Below, piece by piece: positions 1-6,758 of a DNA stretch of 64,000 nucleotides (position 1 is its first letter; each line of letters starts with the position of its first letter). The stretch lies in contig CAWIOK010000023.1 in assembly GCA_963837655.1 (NCBI GenBank), positions 248,001 through 312,000 of the forward strand. The letters are read 5' to 3'. The notes beneath the pieces are model-generated. The model was not told the origin of the DNA. It worked only from the letters and a program-made list of their open reading frames with translations, and made no database searches. The stretch is from CAVVSD01 sp963837655. GTDB taxonomy: Bacteria; Actinomycetota; Thermoleophilia; Solirubrobacterales; Solirubrobacteraceae. The translations under genes and the position numbers were made by a program.

Positions 1-513
1 CTCGAGCTGCTGTCGCCCGCCGAGCTCGAGGGCGTCATGGCGCACGAGCTGGCCCATGTGCGCCATCGCGACGTGATGATCATGACCATCGCCTCGTTCT
101 TCGCGTCGATCGCCTCGCTGATCCTCCAGTTCGGCTTCTTCTTCGGCGGCTCCAGCGACGACGAGGACTCCCCGGGCATCCTGCCGCTGATCCTCGTCTC
201 ACTCGTCGTCTACGTCGTGTCCTTCGTGCTCATGCAGGCCCTCTCGCGCTACCGCGAGTTCGCCGCCGACCGCGGCGCGGCCGCGATCACCGGCCGGCCG
301 AGCGCGCTGTCCTCGGCACTCCTGAAGATCAGCGGGACGATGGATCGCCTGCCGCTCGACGACCTGCGTGCCCACTCGGAGATGAACGCCTTCTACATCA
401 TCCCCGCGGGCGCGAAGAAGTCGCTGCTGAACCTCTTCTCGACGCACCCGCCGGTCGAGCAGCGGATCGCACAGCTGGCGCGCCTCGAGGCGCAGCTGCA
501 AGGCGCGCGCTAG
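1..513 (+). CDS. htpX: HtpX/M48-family membrane zinc metalloprotease, C-terminal part
   Basis: The frame is open from base 1, so the N-terminus lies outside the window. HtpX enzymes are membrane-anchored zinc proteases that degrade damaged membrane proteins. The zinc motif HELAH is visible (from base 40), followed by two hydrophobic segments, then SRYREFAADR, which supplies the third metal ligand Glu, and the HtpX-type LFSTHPPVEQRI near the end. The gene lies 9 nt upstream of a PspAB-like gene and close to pspA, a linkage typical of actinobacterial envelope-stress loci. The family call is firm; the substrate is unknown. Confidence 0.93.
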   Translation, partial: LELLSPAELEGVMAHELAHVRHRDVMIMTIASFFASIASLILQFGFFFGGSSDDEDSPGILPLILVSLVVYVVSFVLMQALSRYREFAADRGAAAITGRPSALSSALLKISGTMDRLPLDDLRAHSEMNAFYIIPAGAKKSLLNLFSTHPPVEQRIAQLARLEAQLQGAR

Positions 514-522
514 AACTGTCGG

Positions 523-1098
523 ATGGGCTTTCTTGACAGCCTGCTGGGGCGGACGAAGGCCAAGCCGATCGCTGCGCAGGATCGGCTGTTCGCGCTCACC
601 ACGGCGTACATCACGCTCGAGACCGAGCACAACATCACGACACGCGGGACGTCGGCCATCCTCTTCCAGCCGGTCGACACCGCGGACTTCGACGCGATCG
701 TCTCCGAGATGGAGGAGCTCGTGCGCGGCACGGGCGAGGAGACCGGGACGACGCTCACCGTGGAGACCGACTCCTACGGCTACCGCTGGATGATCCTCAG
801 CGATCCCGACGTGGAGGACCTCGTCGTCGGGATCAACGCGGTCAGCGACGCCCTCGCGGTCGGCGGCTACGGCGACAGGGTCCTCGCGGCCGTGTTCTCC
901 TTCAAGGACGCCCGCGACCGCCAGATCTACCTGATCTACAACTACAAGCGCGGCACGTGGTACCCGTTCGTCCCGGCCGGCGGCGAGCAGGCGCGCGACG
1001 CGGAGCGCGAGCTGCAGATGAAGGCGATCATCGGCACGGAGCTGCCGGTGGAGGAGGAGCTCGAGCGCTGGCTGCCGATGTGGGGTATCCCGATCTGA
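523..1098 (+). CDS. pspAB: PspA-associated protein PspAB
   Basis: The 191-aa soluble protein starts MGFLDSLLGRTK and ends in an acidic Glu/Leu-rich segment before WLPMWGIPI. This sequence and length match the actinobacterial PspAB family, found with PspA, PspAA and HtpX and thought to act in the membrane-stress response; its biochemical role is not known. It follows htpX by 9 nt and its stop overlaps the ATG of the next cupin gene (TGATG), so the three genes probably form one transcript. A weak TAGAAC hexamer overlaps the htpX stop 6 nt before the ATG and could add a leaderless start. Confidence 0.85.
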   Translation: MGFLDSLLGRTKAKPIAAQDRLFALTTAYITLETEHNITTRGTSAILFQPVDTADFDAIVSEMEELVRGTGEETGTTLTVETDSYGYRWMILSDPDVEDLVVGINAVSDALAVGGYGDRVLAAVFSFKDARDRQIYLIYNYKRGTWYPFVPAGGEQARDAERELQMKAIIGTELPVEEELERWLPMWGIPI

Positions 1099-1523
1099 TG
1101 AGCGAGATCCCCGCGAAGGTCCTCAGCCTCCACGACGTCGCCCCCGCGCCCGTGCCGTGCGTGGAGGGACTCGACTGGCGCCCGGTCCGCGACGCGCTCG
1201 GCGTGACCGCCTTCGGCCTGAACGCCTTCCTCGGCGCCGAGCCCGGCGCGCTCGTCGTCGAGCCCCACGACGAGGTGGGCACCGGCCACGAGGAGGTCTA
1301 CGCCGTCGTCGCCGGCGCGGCGCGCTTCACGCTCGACGGCGAGACGTTCGACGTCGCCGCACCCGGCTTCGTGAAGCCCGACTCCCCCGCCGTGCACCGC
1401 GAGGCGCACGCCATCGAGGGCGGGACCCTCGTGCTCGCGGTCGGCGCCTCCCCAGGCAAGCCTTTCGAGATCTCCGAGTGGGAGACCCGCCAGATCGCGC
1501 TCGGCCGCGAGGCCTCCACCTAG
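1098..1523 (+). CDS. cupin-domain protein
   Basis: This 141-aa protein starts at the ATG that overlaps the pspAB stop. It has a single cupin barrel: the metal-site region GTGHEEVYAVVAGAARFTLDG, followed by a second beta motif around GFVKPDSPAVHREAHA. Cupins are small beta-barrel proteins that act as enzymes or ligand sensors; no specific substrate can be named. Translational coupling to pspAB suggests co-expression with the stress genes, though it may only be a passenger. Its TAG stop shares the palindrome CTAG with the stop of the convergent AraC gene. Confidence 0.8.
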   Translation: MSEIPAKVLSLHDVAPAPVPCVEGLDWRPVRDALGVTAFGLNAFLGAEPGALVVEPHDEVGTGHEEVYAVVAGAARFTLDGETFDVAAPGFVKPDSPAVHREAHAIEGGTLVLAVGASPGKPFEISEWETRQIALGREAST

Positions 1524-2362
1524 GCCGCAACCGACTCTGCCGCCGCGGCACACGCGGCGGCGTAGGCCGCCGGCGGGATGCCGACGTAGCGGCGGAAGTC
1601 GTTGCCGAAGTGCGCCTGGTCGAAGTAGCCGAGCTCCAGCGCGAGCTCGGCCGGGTCCGGTGCCTCGCCGGCCGCGATGCGCTCCGCAGCGTCGTGCATC
1701 CGGTAGCGCTGCAGCACCCACTTGGGGCTCACGCCGACGTGCTCGCGGAACAGCCGCTGCAGCGTTCGGACCGAGAGTCCGTGGTCCGCGGCGACGTCGG
1801 CGACGCGCCGGTCGGGCGGCCCTGAGCGCATCGCCTCGGCGACGGCGACGACCGTCTCGACACGCGGATCGGGCTCCACCCCCCGGCCGCGCAGGAACTC
1901 CTCCGCCAGCACGACGCGCTCCTGCGACGATGCGGCCGCCTCGCCCGCCCGCGCCAGCTCCGCGCCGCCGGGGCCGAGGGCCTCCTCGAAGCTGACGACC
2001 CTGCCGGTCAGCTCGACGGCGGGCAGCGCCGAGAACCGCGCGAACGCTCCCGGGAGGAACTTGACGCCGACGGCCTCGCCGCGCGCCTGCAGGTGATGCA
2101 CCGAACGCCCCTCGACGATCCCGTAGACGGCCGGACCCGAGGGCTCCCACACGAGGTTGACGCACGGGTGGGGCAGTATCTGCTGGTCGAAGGACTCCCG
2201 GCCGCGGAGGTCCCAGCGGACGACCCAATGGCGGTCGATCACGCCTGCCAGGTCCGGCGACGGATGGCGCCGCGCCAACCGGAAGTGCGCCATCCCCTCG
2301 TCGGGCTCGAGGATGCCGCGGCGGTCCTCCTCAGCCTGTCGCGTTCCTCCAAGACCGGTCAC
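1520..2362 (-). CDS. AraC-family transcriptional regulator
   Basis: This is a 280-aa DNA-binding regulator. The N-terminal half (about residues 24-150) is a ligand-sensing region of the type often found before AraC domains (LPHPCVNLVWEP...). The C-terminal ~100 residues form two helix-turn-helix units (RVADVAADHGLSVRTLQRLF, then LALELGYFDQAHFGNDFRRY). The GTG at 2362 was chosen because TACGCT lies exactly 7 nt upstream, fitting the leaderless promoters of this window; an internal ATG at 2293 is the alternative. It is divergent from a cupin gene only 23 bp away and convergent with another cupin gene, so regulation of one or both is likely. Confidence 0.88.
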   Translation of the reverse strand: MTGLGGTRQAEEDRRGILEPDEGMAHFRLARRHPSPDLAGVIDRHWVVRWDLRGRESFDQQILPHPCVNLVWEPSGPAVYGIVEGRSVHHLQARGEAVGVKFLPGAFARFSALPAVELTGRVVSFEEALGPGGAELARAGEAAASSQERVVLAEEFLRGRGVEPDPRVETVVAVAEAMRSGPPDRRVADVAADHGLSVRTLQRLFREHVGVSPKWVLQRYRMHDAAERIAAGEAPDPAELALELGYFDQAHFGNDFRRYVGIPPAAYAAACAAAAESVAA

Positions 2363-2385
2363 GGTCCGCAGCGTACGGTCCGGTC
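2363..2385. promoter_or_regulatory. overlapping divergent leaderless promoters (araC / cupin)
   Basis: Only 23 bp separate two start codons. On the plus strand TACGGT (2374-2379) sits 6 nt before the ATG at 2386. On the minus strand TACGCT (2375-2370) sits 7 nt before the GTG at 2362. The two -10 hexamers share the TA at 2374-2375, so polymerase could occupy only one direction at a time. Seen directly as sequence; promoter function is inferred. Confidence 0.6.
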
Positions 2386-2772
2386 ATGTCCGCATACACG
2401 CTCATCAACCTCCTGGAGACGGAGGACGACGCCGCCAAGCACGGGTTGGGGGAGATCCTCGAGGCGCACTTCCCGCGCACGCAGCTCGGCTGCGAGCAGA
2501 CCGGCGTCTCGCTGCAGCGCCTCAAGCCAGAGCAGCGAATGCCGTTCGGCCACAGCCACAGGACCGACGAGGAGATCTACGTCGTGCTCTCCGGCGGTGG
2601 CACCGCGCTCGTCGGCGGCGAGACGCATCAGCTGAGGTCGATGGACGCGCTGCGCGTCGCGCCGGACACGATGCGCGCGTTCGCGGCCGGCTCCGGGGGC
2701 CTGGAGCTGCTGGCCTTCGGGACCCATCACGACGACGACGCGGTGCCCGACGAGTCACCGTGGACGGACTAG
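2386..2772 (+). CDS. cupin-domain protein
   Basis: This 128-aa protein carries one cupin_2 domain, with GHSHRTDEEIYVVLSGGG giving the usual His/Glu metal ligands and a second motif around SMDALRVAPDTMRAF. The ATG follows a TACGGT hexamer by 6 nt, so the mRNA is probably leaderless. It is divergent from the AraC-type regulator, a likely controller. The substrate cannot be told from sequence. It is distinct in sequence from the cupin at 1098. Confidence 0.82.
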   Translation: MSAYTLINLLETEDDAAKHGLGEILEAHFPRTQLGCEQTGVSLQRLKPEQRMPFGHSHRTDEEIYVVLSGGGTALVGGETHQLRSMDALRVAPDTMRAFAAGSGGLELLAFGTHHDDDAVPDESPWTD

Positions 2773-2778
2773 CCCGGG

Positions 2779-3057
2779 TCAGTCCGGGATCAGGCCCTCG
2801 CCGGTGAACTCCTCCTTCGCCTCGGCGAACGTGGTGTCCGCCGGCGGGAACAGGACGTCGGACCCGTGGAGCTCGTCGTCGTCCAGCGGGATCCCGACCT
2901 CGCGCACGTGATCGAGCAGCGTCGCGAACGTCGTGAGGAACGCCGTCTCGTCGCCGCCCTCGGAGGCGGCGACGGCGGCGTTGTCGAGCTGGTTGAGGTT
3001 GTCGCGGTCGCTGTCGTCGATGCGGAACTGGCCCTCGCCCATGATCCGGACGATCAT
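2779..3057 (-). CDS. pspAA: PspA-associated protein PspAA
   Basis: The 92-aa protein starts MIVRIMGEGQFRI and ends TGEGLIPD, matching the small acidic PspAA family of actinobacteria and some archaea. Members are encoded next to PspA/IM30 and are thought to assist or regulate it in membrane protection; the mechanism is not known. Its ATG overlaps the pspA stop by 4 nt (3054-3057), so the pair is translationally coupled. It is convergent with the cupin gene across 6 bp. Confidence 0.87.
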   Translation of the reverse strand: MIVRIMGEGQFRIDDSDRDNLNQLDNAAVAASEGGDETAFLTTFATLLDHVREVGIPLDDDELHGSDVLFPPADTTFAEAKEEFTGEGLIPD

Positions 3058-3809
3058 GCGCCGGCCTTGCCCTCGCCCAGCTCGCCCTGCGGCGCGCCGC
3101 CGGTGCCCAGCTCCGCCTTCATCTTCGCCAGCTCGTCGTCGACCTGCCCGGTCTGGCCCAGCTCGCGCAGCTGGCGGTCGATGTCGTCCTCGCCCGAGCC
3201 GAGCTGCGTGATGTCGTCGAACGTGCCGGCGGCCTCGAGCTCCTCGACTGCGCCTGCCCGCGCGCGCATCTGCTCGGTCTTGTCCACCGCACGCTGCATC
3301 GCGAGGCCGACGTCGGCCATCTCCTCGCCCACGCCCGTCGCGGCCTCGGAGATCCGCACCTGGGCCTCGGCGGCGTTGTACTGCGCCTTGATGACCTCCT
3401 TCTTGGTGCGGAAGGCCTCGACCTTGGTGCGCAGCCGCTGCTCGGACTCCGTCAGCTTGGTCTGCTGGTCCTCGAGCTCGGCGATCTGCGTGTCGAGCGT
3501 CTGCAGCTCGGTCTGCGCGACCGTCTTGCGCTCGAGCGCCATGCGGGCGAGATCCTCCTTGCCGGCGCCCAGCGCCTGACGCGCCTGCGTGTCGAGCTTG
3601 ACGACGCTCTGCTCGAGCTTCTCAGCCTGCATCTGCAGACGCTTCTTCGCCGTCACGACGTCGGCGATGCCCTTCTTCACGTTCTGCAGGTTCTGCAGCT
3701 GGGCCTGGTAGCTGTAGTCGAGGGTCTCGCCCGGATCCTCGGCCTTGTCCAGCAGCTTGTTGATCTTCGCCTTGACGACGGTGGAGAAGCGTCCGGACAT
3801 CCCGGCCAT
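3054..3809 (-). CDS. pspA: PspA/IM30-family membrane-stress protein
   Basis: This is a 251-aa, largely helical coiled-coil protein of the PspA/IM30/Vipp1 family, which assembles on damaged inner membranes and limits ion leakage. The N-terminus MAGMSGRFSTVVKAKINKLL includes the amphipathic membrane-binding helix, and the middle is long heptad-rich coiled coil (LEQSVVKLDTQARQALGAGK...). The start at 3809 is set by a strong Shine-Dalgarno AAAGGAG 5 nt upstream; the frame extends further but without homology. The C-terminal third, rich in Gly/Glu, resembles other actinobacterial forms. Coupled downstream to pspAA. Confidence 0.92.
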   Translation of the reverse strand: MAGMSGRFSTVVKAKINKLLDKAEDPGETLDYSYQAQLQNLQNVKKGIADVVTAKKRLQMQAEKLEQSVVKLDTQARQALGAGKEDLARMALERKTVAQTELQTLDTQIAELEDQQTKLTESEQRLRTKVEAFRTKKEVIKAQYNAAEAQVRISEAATGVGEEMADVGLAMQRAVDKTEQMRARAGAVEELEAAGTFDDITQLGSGEDDIDRQLRELGQTGQVDDELAKMKAELGTGGAPQGELGEGKAGA

Positions 3810-3850
3810 GTGGGCTCCTTTGGAAAGTTCCTGAGATAGTTCTACCAGCC

Positions 3851-4357
3851 GTGGACCCACGCCCCGTCTCTGCGTCACGCTCGGTGCTGACCCACTGGAT
3901 GGGGCCGACCGACGCGAACATCGCCGGATCGGTGCACGGCGGCGCCGTGATGCGCCTCTGCGACGAAGCGGCGGCGACTGCGGCTGTGCGTCACTGCCGT
4001 CAGATGGTGGTCACCGCGGCGATGGGCAGGATGACGTTCCTGCTGCCGATCCGGCTCGGTCAGCTCCTGACGTTCCGTGCCTCCGTCAACGCCGTATGGC
4101 GCACCTCGATGGAGGTCGGCGTCCGTGTGGAGGCCGAGGACATCGCGACCGGCGCGCTGCAGCACACGAACAGCGCCTACCTCACGATGGTCGCCATCGA
4201 CGCGTCGGGCCACCCGGTCGAGGTGCCGCCGCTGCTCATGGAGAACGACGAGGACCGGCGCCGCGAGCGCGAGGCGCAGCTACGCCGGCAGAGCGCGCTG
4301 GCCGAGCGCGAGACGATCCTCGCCGAACGCAGGGCGCGCGGCGAGGACCTCCCCTGA
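3851..4357 (+). CDS. acyl-CoA thioesterase, hotdog fold
   Basis: This 168-aa protein resembles YciA/BACH-type acyl-CoA hydrolases, which release free fatty acids from CoA thioesters in the cytosol. The hotdog core shows the TDANIAGSVHGGAVMRLCDEAA motif, with its Asn, His and Asp at the usual active-site positions, and the later HTNSAYLTMVAID strand. The last ~35 residues are a charged helix (RRREREAQLRRQ). The GTG start at 3851 is preceded by TAGTTC at an 8-nt spacing. It is divergent from pspA (41 bp). Confidence 0.85.
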   Translation: MDPRPVSASRSVLTHWMGPTDANIAGSVHGGAVMRLCDEAAATAAVRHCRQMVVTAAMGRMTFLLPIRLGQLLTFRASVNAVWRTSMEVGVRVEAEDIATGALQHTNSAYLTMVAIDASGHPVEVPPLLMENDEDRRREREAQLRRQSALAERETILAERRARGEDLP

Positions 4358-4367
4358 TCGGTCAGTC

Positions 4368-5018
4368 CTAGAGACCCTCGGGGTGGCGGGCCTTGAAGCC
4401 GCGCGTGGAGCGCAGCACCGGCCGCCAGCGAGGACCCTTCCCGCCCGACGGGTCACCTGCGGCGCTGGTGTCGAGCCGCAGGCCCGCGATGACCATGAAG
4501 GCGTGCGAGGACTTCGTGTAGACGGTGATCCAGTCGCCGGTGCCCTTCTCGCCCCATTTGAAGAAGCCTGATGAATCGAGCGGATCCTCGATGAGGCCAC
4601 CGCCGTTCAGCGCGAAGGAGACGGTGCCGGAGCAGTCGTAGCCACGGGGGTCGAGGAAGCCGCGGCGATGGCCGCCGCCGTACTTGTAGGGCTTCCCGAT
4701 GATCGCGTTGGCGGCGATGATCGCGTTCTGCACGGCCGGGGGCGCGTCCACCGGCGGGGCGGCGAGGCCGCTGGCCGGGTCGACGGTGGCGACGCTGCCC
4801 GGGACGGGAGCCGGAGGGGCCGGGGTGGCGGCGCCGACCTCGCCGGCGACCGGCGTGGGAGCCGGGATGCCCTGTTGGGCTGCGACGCGGGTGTCGGCGG
4901 TCGGGGCTCCATACGCGGCACCGCCGTTGGCAGCCGTGTCCTGCGCCATCGCGTCGGTCGCGCACAGGGAGAACCCCGCGATCGCGGCCGTCATCGTCAA
5001 CAGGGCACGAGCCCTCAC
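4368..5018 (-). CDS. secreted NlpC/P60-type cell-wall hydrolase
   Basis: This 216-aa protein has a signal peptide (LLTMTAAIAGFSLCATDAMA) and an Ala/Pro/Val-rich linker to about residue 90. The C-terminal region resembles NlpC/P60: AANAIIGKPYKYGGGHRRGF, then GYDCSGTVSFAL carrying the catalytic Cys, and SSHAFMVIAGLRLD with the His. Such enzymes cleave peptidoglycan stem peptides, so it probably acts outside the membrane on wall turnover. A cyclic di-AMP riboswitch immediately upstream matches this class of target in actinobacteria. The GTG start at 5018 directly follows the leader. Confidence 0.85.
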   Translation of the reverse strand: MRARALLTMTAAIAGFSLCATDAMAQDTAANGGAAYGAPTADTRVAAQQGIPAPTPVAGEVGAATPAPPAPVPGSVATVDPASGLAAPPVDAPPAVQNAIIAANAIIGKPYKYGGGHRRGFLDPRGYDCSGTVSFALNGGGLIEDPLDSSGFFKWGEKGTGDWITVYTKSSHAFMVIAGLRLDTSAAGDPSGGKGPRWRPVLRSTRGFKARHPEGL

Positions 5019-5029
5019 GTCCTGAACAC

Positions 5030-5165
5030 CCTCTTTCGTCGGCCTACGGGGTTAGCTGACGGGCTAGCGCAGAAAGGCAGCGCTTCTCGGGCCTCGGCCC
5101 ATGATTCGCCCCAACAACTTGGGTCCCCCGATCCCGTGCTCATCGCTCGGGATTCGGCAGTGAGT
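5030..5165 (-). promoter_or_regulatory. cyclic di-AMP riboswitch (ydaO-yuaA leader)
   Basis: Reading the minus strand, the leader contains the hallmark conserved blocks of ydaO in order: GCCGAATCCCG (from 5158), CGGGGGACCCA (from 5130), GGGGCGAATC (from 5112), and CCCGTCAGCTAACC followed by CCGTAGGC (from 5063). It ends about 12-20 nt before the GTG of the NlpC/P60 gene. The family binds c-di-AMP and usually turns off wall hydrolase or osmolyte genes. The blocks are seen directly; the exact ends are approximate. Confidence 0.93.
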
Positions 5166-5268
5166 CGGCCACAATACACACCTGCACGACGACATGCAGT
5201 GTTGTTCTGACAACCTGCGCGCCGCCCTGCCCGCCGATGAACCGGCGAACAGTGCTTCATCCGACGTC

Positions 5269-5274
5269 TACTCT
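5269..5274 (+). promoter_or_regulatory. leaderless -10 hexamer TACTCT
   Basis: TACTCT lies 8 nt before the GTG of the cell-wall-binding lipoprotein gene and fits the TANNNT pattern repeated in the window. No Shine-Dalgarno sequence is seen. Confidence 0.5.
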
Positions 5275-5282
5275 CGCCTCCT

Positions 5283-6416
5283 GTGAGGCGCCTGATTTGC
5301 CTGCTCGTCGTGGTCTTCGCGCTCGCCGGATGCTTCGGCGGCAACGACGGCGACCCCGGCGGTGGATCCACGCCCGAGAGCGAGCCCGACGCGGCCACCC
5401 TTGGTATGCCCGGTACGGCCACGAAGAACACCACACGGGTGGAATCCTCTGACCCGGCGCAGGCCGCCGCCGCGATCGCACGTGCTGTGTATCCGGGCAA
5501 GGGGCCCGGGACGATCGTGTTGGCGGACAGCGGGGACTGGAGAGGTGCGCTCACAGCTTCCGTCCTTGCGGGTTCGCCGCTGCGCTCACCGGTCCTGCTG
5601 AGCGACGCCACCAAGATGCCCGAGCCGACCCGCGTGGCGCTGGAGGCGCTGAAGCCGACTGGGTCCTCGGATGCCGGCGGCGCGCAGGTCGTCCGCGTCG
5701 GCGACGTCCCGCGCCCGGCTGGGCTCAAGGCGGTCGACGTCACCGCGCCCACGGCCGAGGAGACCGCTCGCGCGATGGACACCTTCGCGACGAGCGTCGC
5801 GGGCCAGCCGTCGCGAAGCGTGATCGTGACGACATCCGAGAAGCCGGAGATCGCGATGATCGCCGCGGGCTGGGCCGCGCGGTCGGGGTCGCCGATCCTC
5901 TTCGCGTCGCGCGACGCGCTCCCGGAGGTCACGCAGCTGGCGATCAGCTCGCACAACCGCCCGCGGATCTACCTGCTCGGCGGCGAGGACGTGCTCTCGA
6001 AGTCGGTCGAGCAGAAGCTCGCCAAGCTCGGCCGGGTGACGCGCGTCGCAGGCACGGACCCCACGACGACCTCGATCGCCGCGGCGCGCCTTCGTGACGG
6101 TGCGGCCGGCTGGGCCGTGGACGATCCCGGCCACGGACTCGTCTTCACCTCCACCAAGGTGCCGCTGCTGGCGGTCGCGGCGGCGCCGCTGTCGAACTCC
6201 GGGAGCTACGGCCCGCTGCTCGCCCTGCCCGCCGACGGCTCCGTCCCCGCCCCGCTGCGCGCGTATCTGCTGGACATCCAACCGGGCTACGCGGAGAGCC
6301 CGGTGCGCGGCGTCTACAATCACGGCTGGATCGTCGGGGACCGCACGTCGGTGCCGCCGGCGACGCAGTCCGCGATCGACGACCTTCTCGAGATCTCCCC
6401 CATCCGCAGCCAGTGA
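5283..6416 (+). CDS. lipoprotein with cell-wall-binding type 2 repeats
   Basis: This 377-aa protein starts at GTG 5283. It has a lipoprotein signal peptide with lipobox LAGC (Cys near residue 17) and a Gly/Asp/Ser-rich linker. The body is a series of CWB2-like units, with repeated patterns such as GTIVLADSGDW, VIVTTSEKPE and RIYLLGGEDVLSKSVEQKL. This domain anchors proteins to the Gram-positive wall, so the product is probably a surface lipoprotein spanning membrane and wall. It lies divergent from the riboswitch-controlled wall hydrolase, consistent with a shared envelope role. Confidence 0.8.
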   Translation: MRRLICLLVVVFALAGCFGGNDGDPGGGSTPESEPDAATLGMPGTATKNTTRVESSDPAQAAAAIARAVYPGKGPGTIVLADSGDWRGALTASVLAGSPLRSPVLLSDATKMPEPTRVALEALKPTGSSDAGGAQVVRVGDVPRPAGLKAVDVTAPTAEETARAMDTFATSVAGQPSRSVIVTTSEKPEIAMIAAGWAARSGSPILFASRDALPEVTQLAISSHNRPRIYLLGGEDVLSKSVEQKLAKLGRVTRVAGTDPTTTSIAAARLRDGAAGWAVDDPGHGLVFTSTKVPLLAVAAAPLSNSGSYGPLLALPADGSVPAPLRAYLLDIQPGYAESPVRGVYNHGWIVGDRTSVPPATQSAIDDLLEISPIRSQ

Positions 6417-6730
6417 GCGAAGCAGAGCATCCTGAACGCCGGGTTCCCGGCCACGACGTCTCGGTCGAAGACGTGCGTCAGCTCATGGGCGCGTCCACGC
6501 CGCACTTCGCGCTGCAGATCCGCAACCGGATCGCGCGGCTCATCGAGCCGCTGCCCGCCGGCCACCCGGCCCGGACCGAGGGTGAGCGGGAGATCGCGCG
6601 CCTCACGGCGCTCGGGCGCTCCGGAGAGGTCCGCGGGACACGGCACGAGCCCGCGATCCCCCCGCTGGCGTCCAACCGCGCCGGCATCGAGCTCGCGGAC
6701 GAGAGCCCCGCGCCGGCCGCGCCGCACTGA
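6413..6730 (+). CDS. conserved hypothetical small protein
   Basis: This 105-aa product starts at a GTG overlapping the stop of the lipoprotein gene (GTGA), so the two are probably co-translated. It is hydrophilic with no signal peptide or membrane segment. A helical middle section (DVRQLMGASTPHFALQIRNR) is followed by an Ala/Pro-rich tail. I do not recognise the family and assign no function. The overlap and codon pattern support it as a real gene. Confidence 0.7.
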   Translation: MSEAEHPERRVPGHDVSVEDVRQLMGASTPHFALQIRNRIARLIEPLPAGHPARTEGEREIARLTALGRSGEVRGTRHEPAIPPLASNRAGIELADESPAPAAPH

Positions 6731-6737
6731 CGTCCGT

Positions 6738-6757
6738 CCCGGACCGTACGGTCCGGG
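6738..6757 (+). promoter_or_regulatory. 20-bp perfect palindrome containing the xseA -10
   Basis: CCCGGACCGTACGGTCCGGG is a perfect 20-bp palindrome whose right half contains TACGGT (6747-6752). That hexamer is 6 nt before the xseA ATG, as in the leaderless promoters elsewhere. The palindrome could be an operator that blocks polymerase, or a promoter that is symmetric by chance. The symmetry is seen; the function is inferred. Confidence 0.55.
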
Positions 6758-6758
6758 G

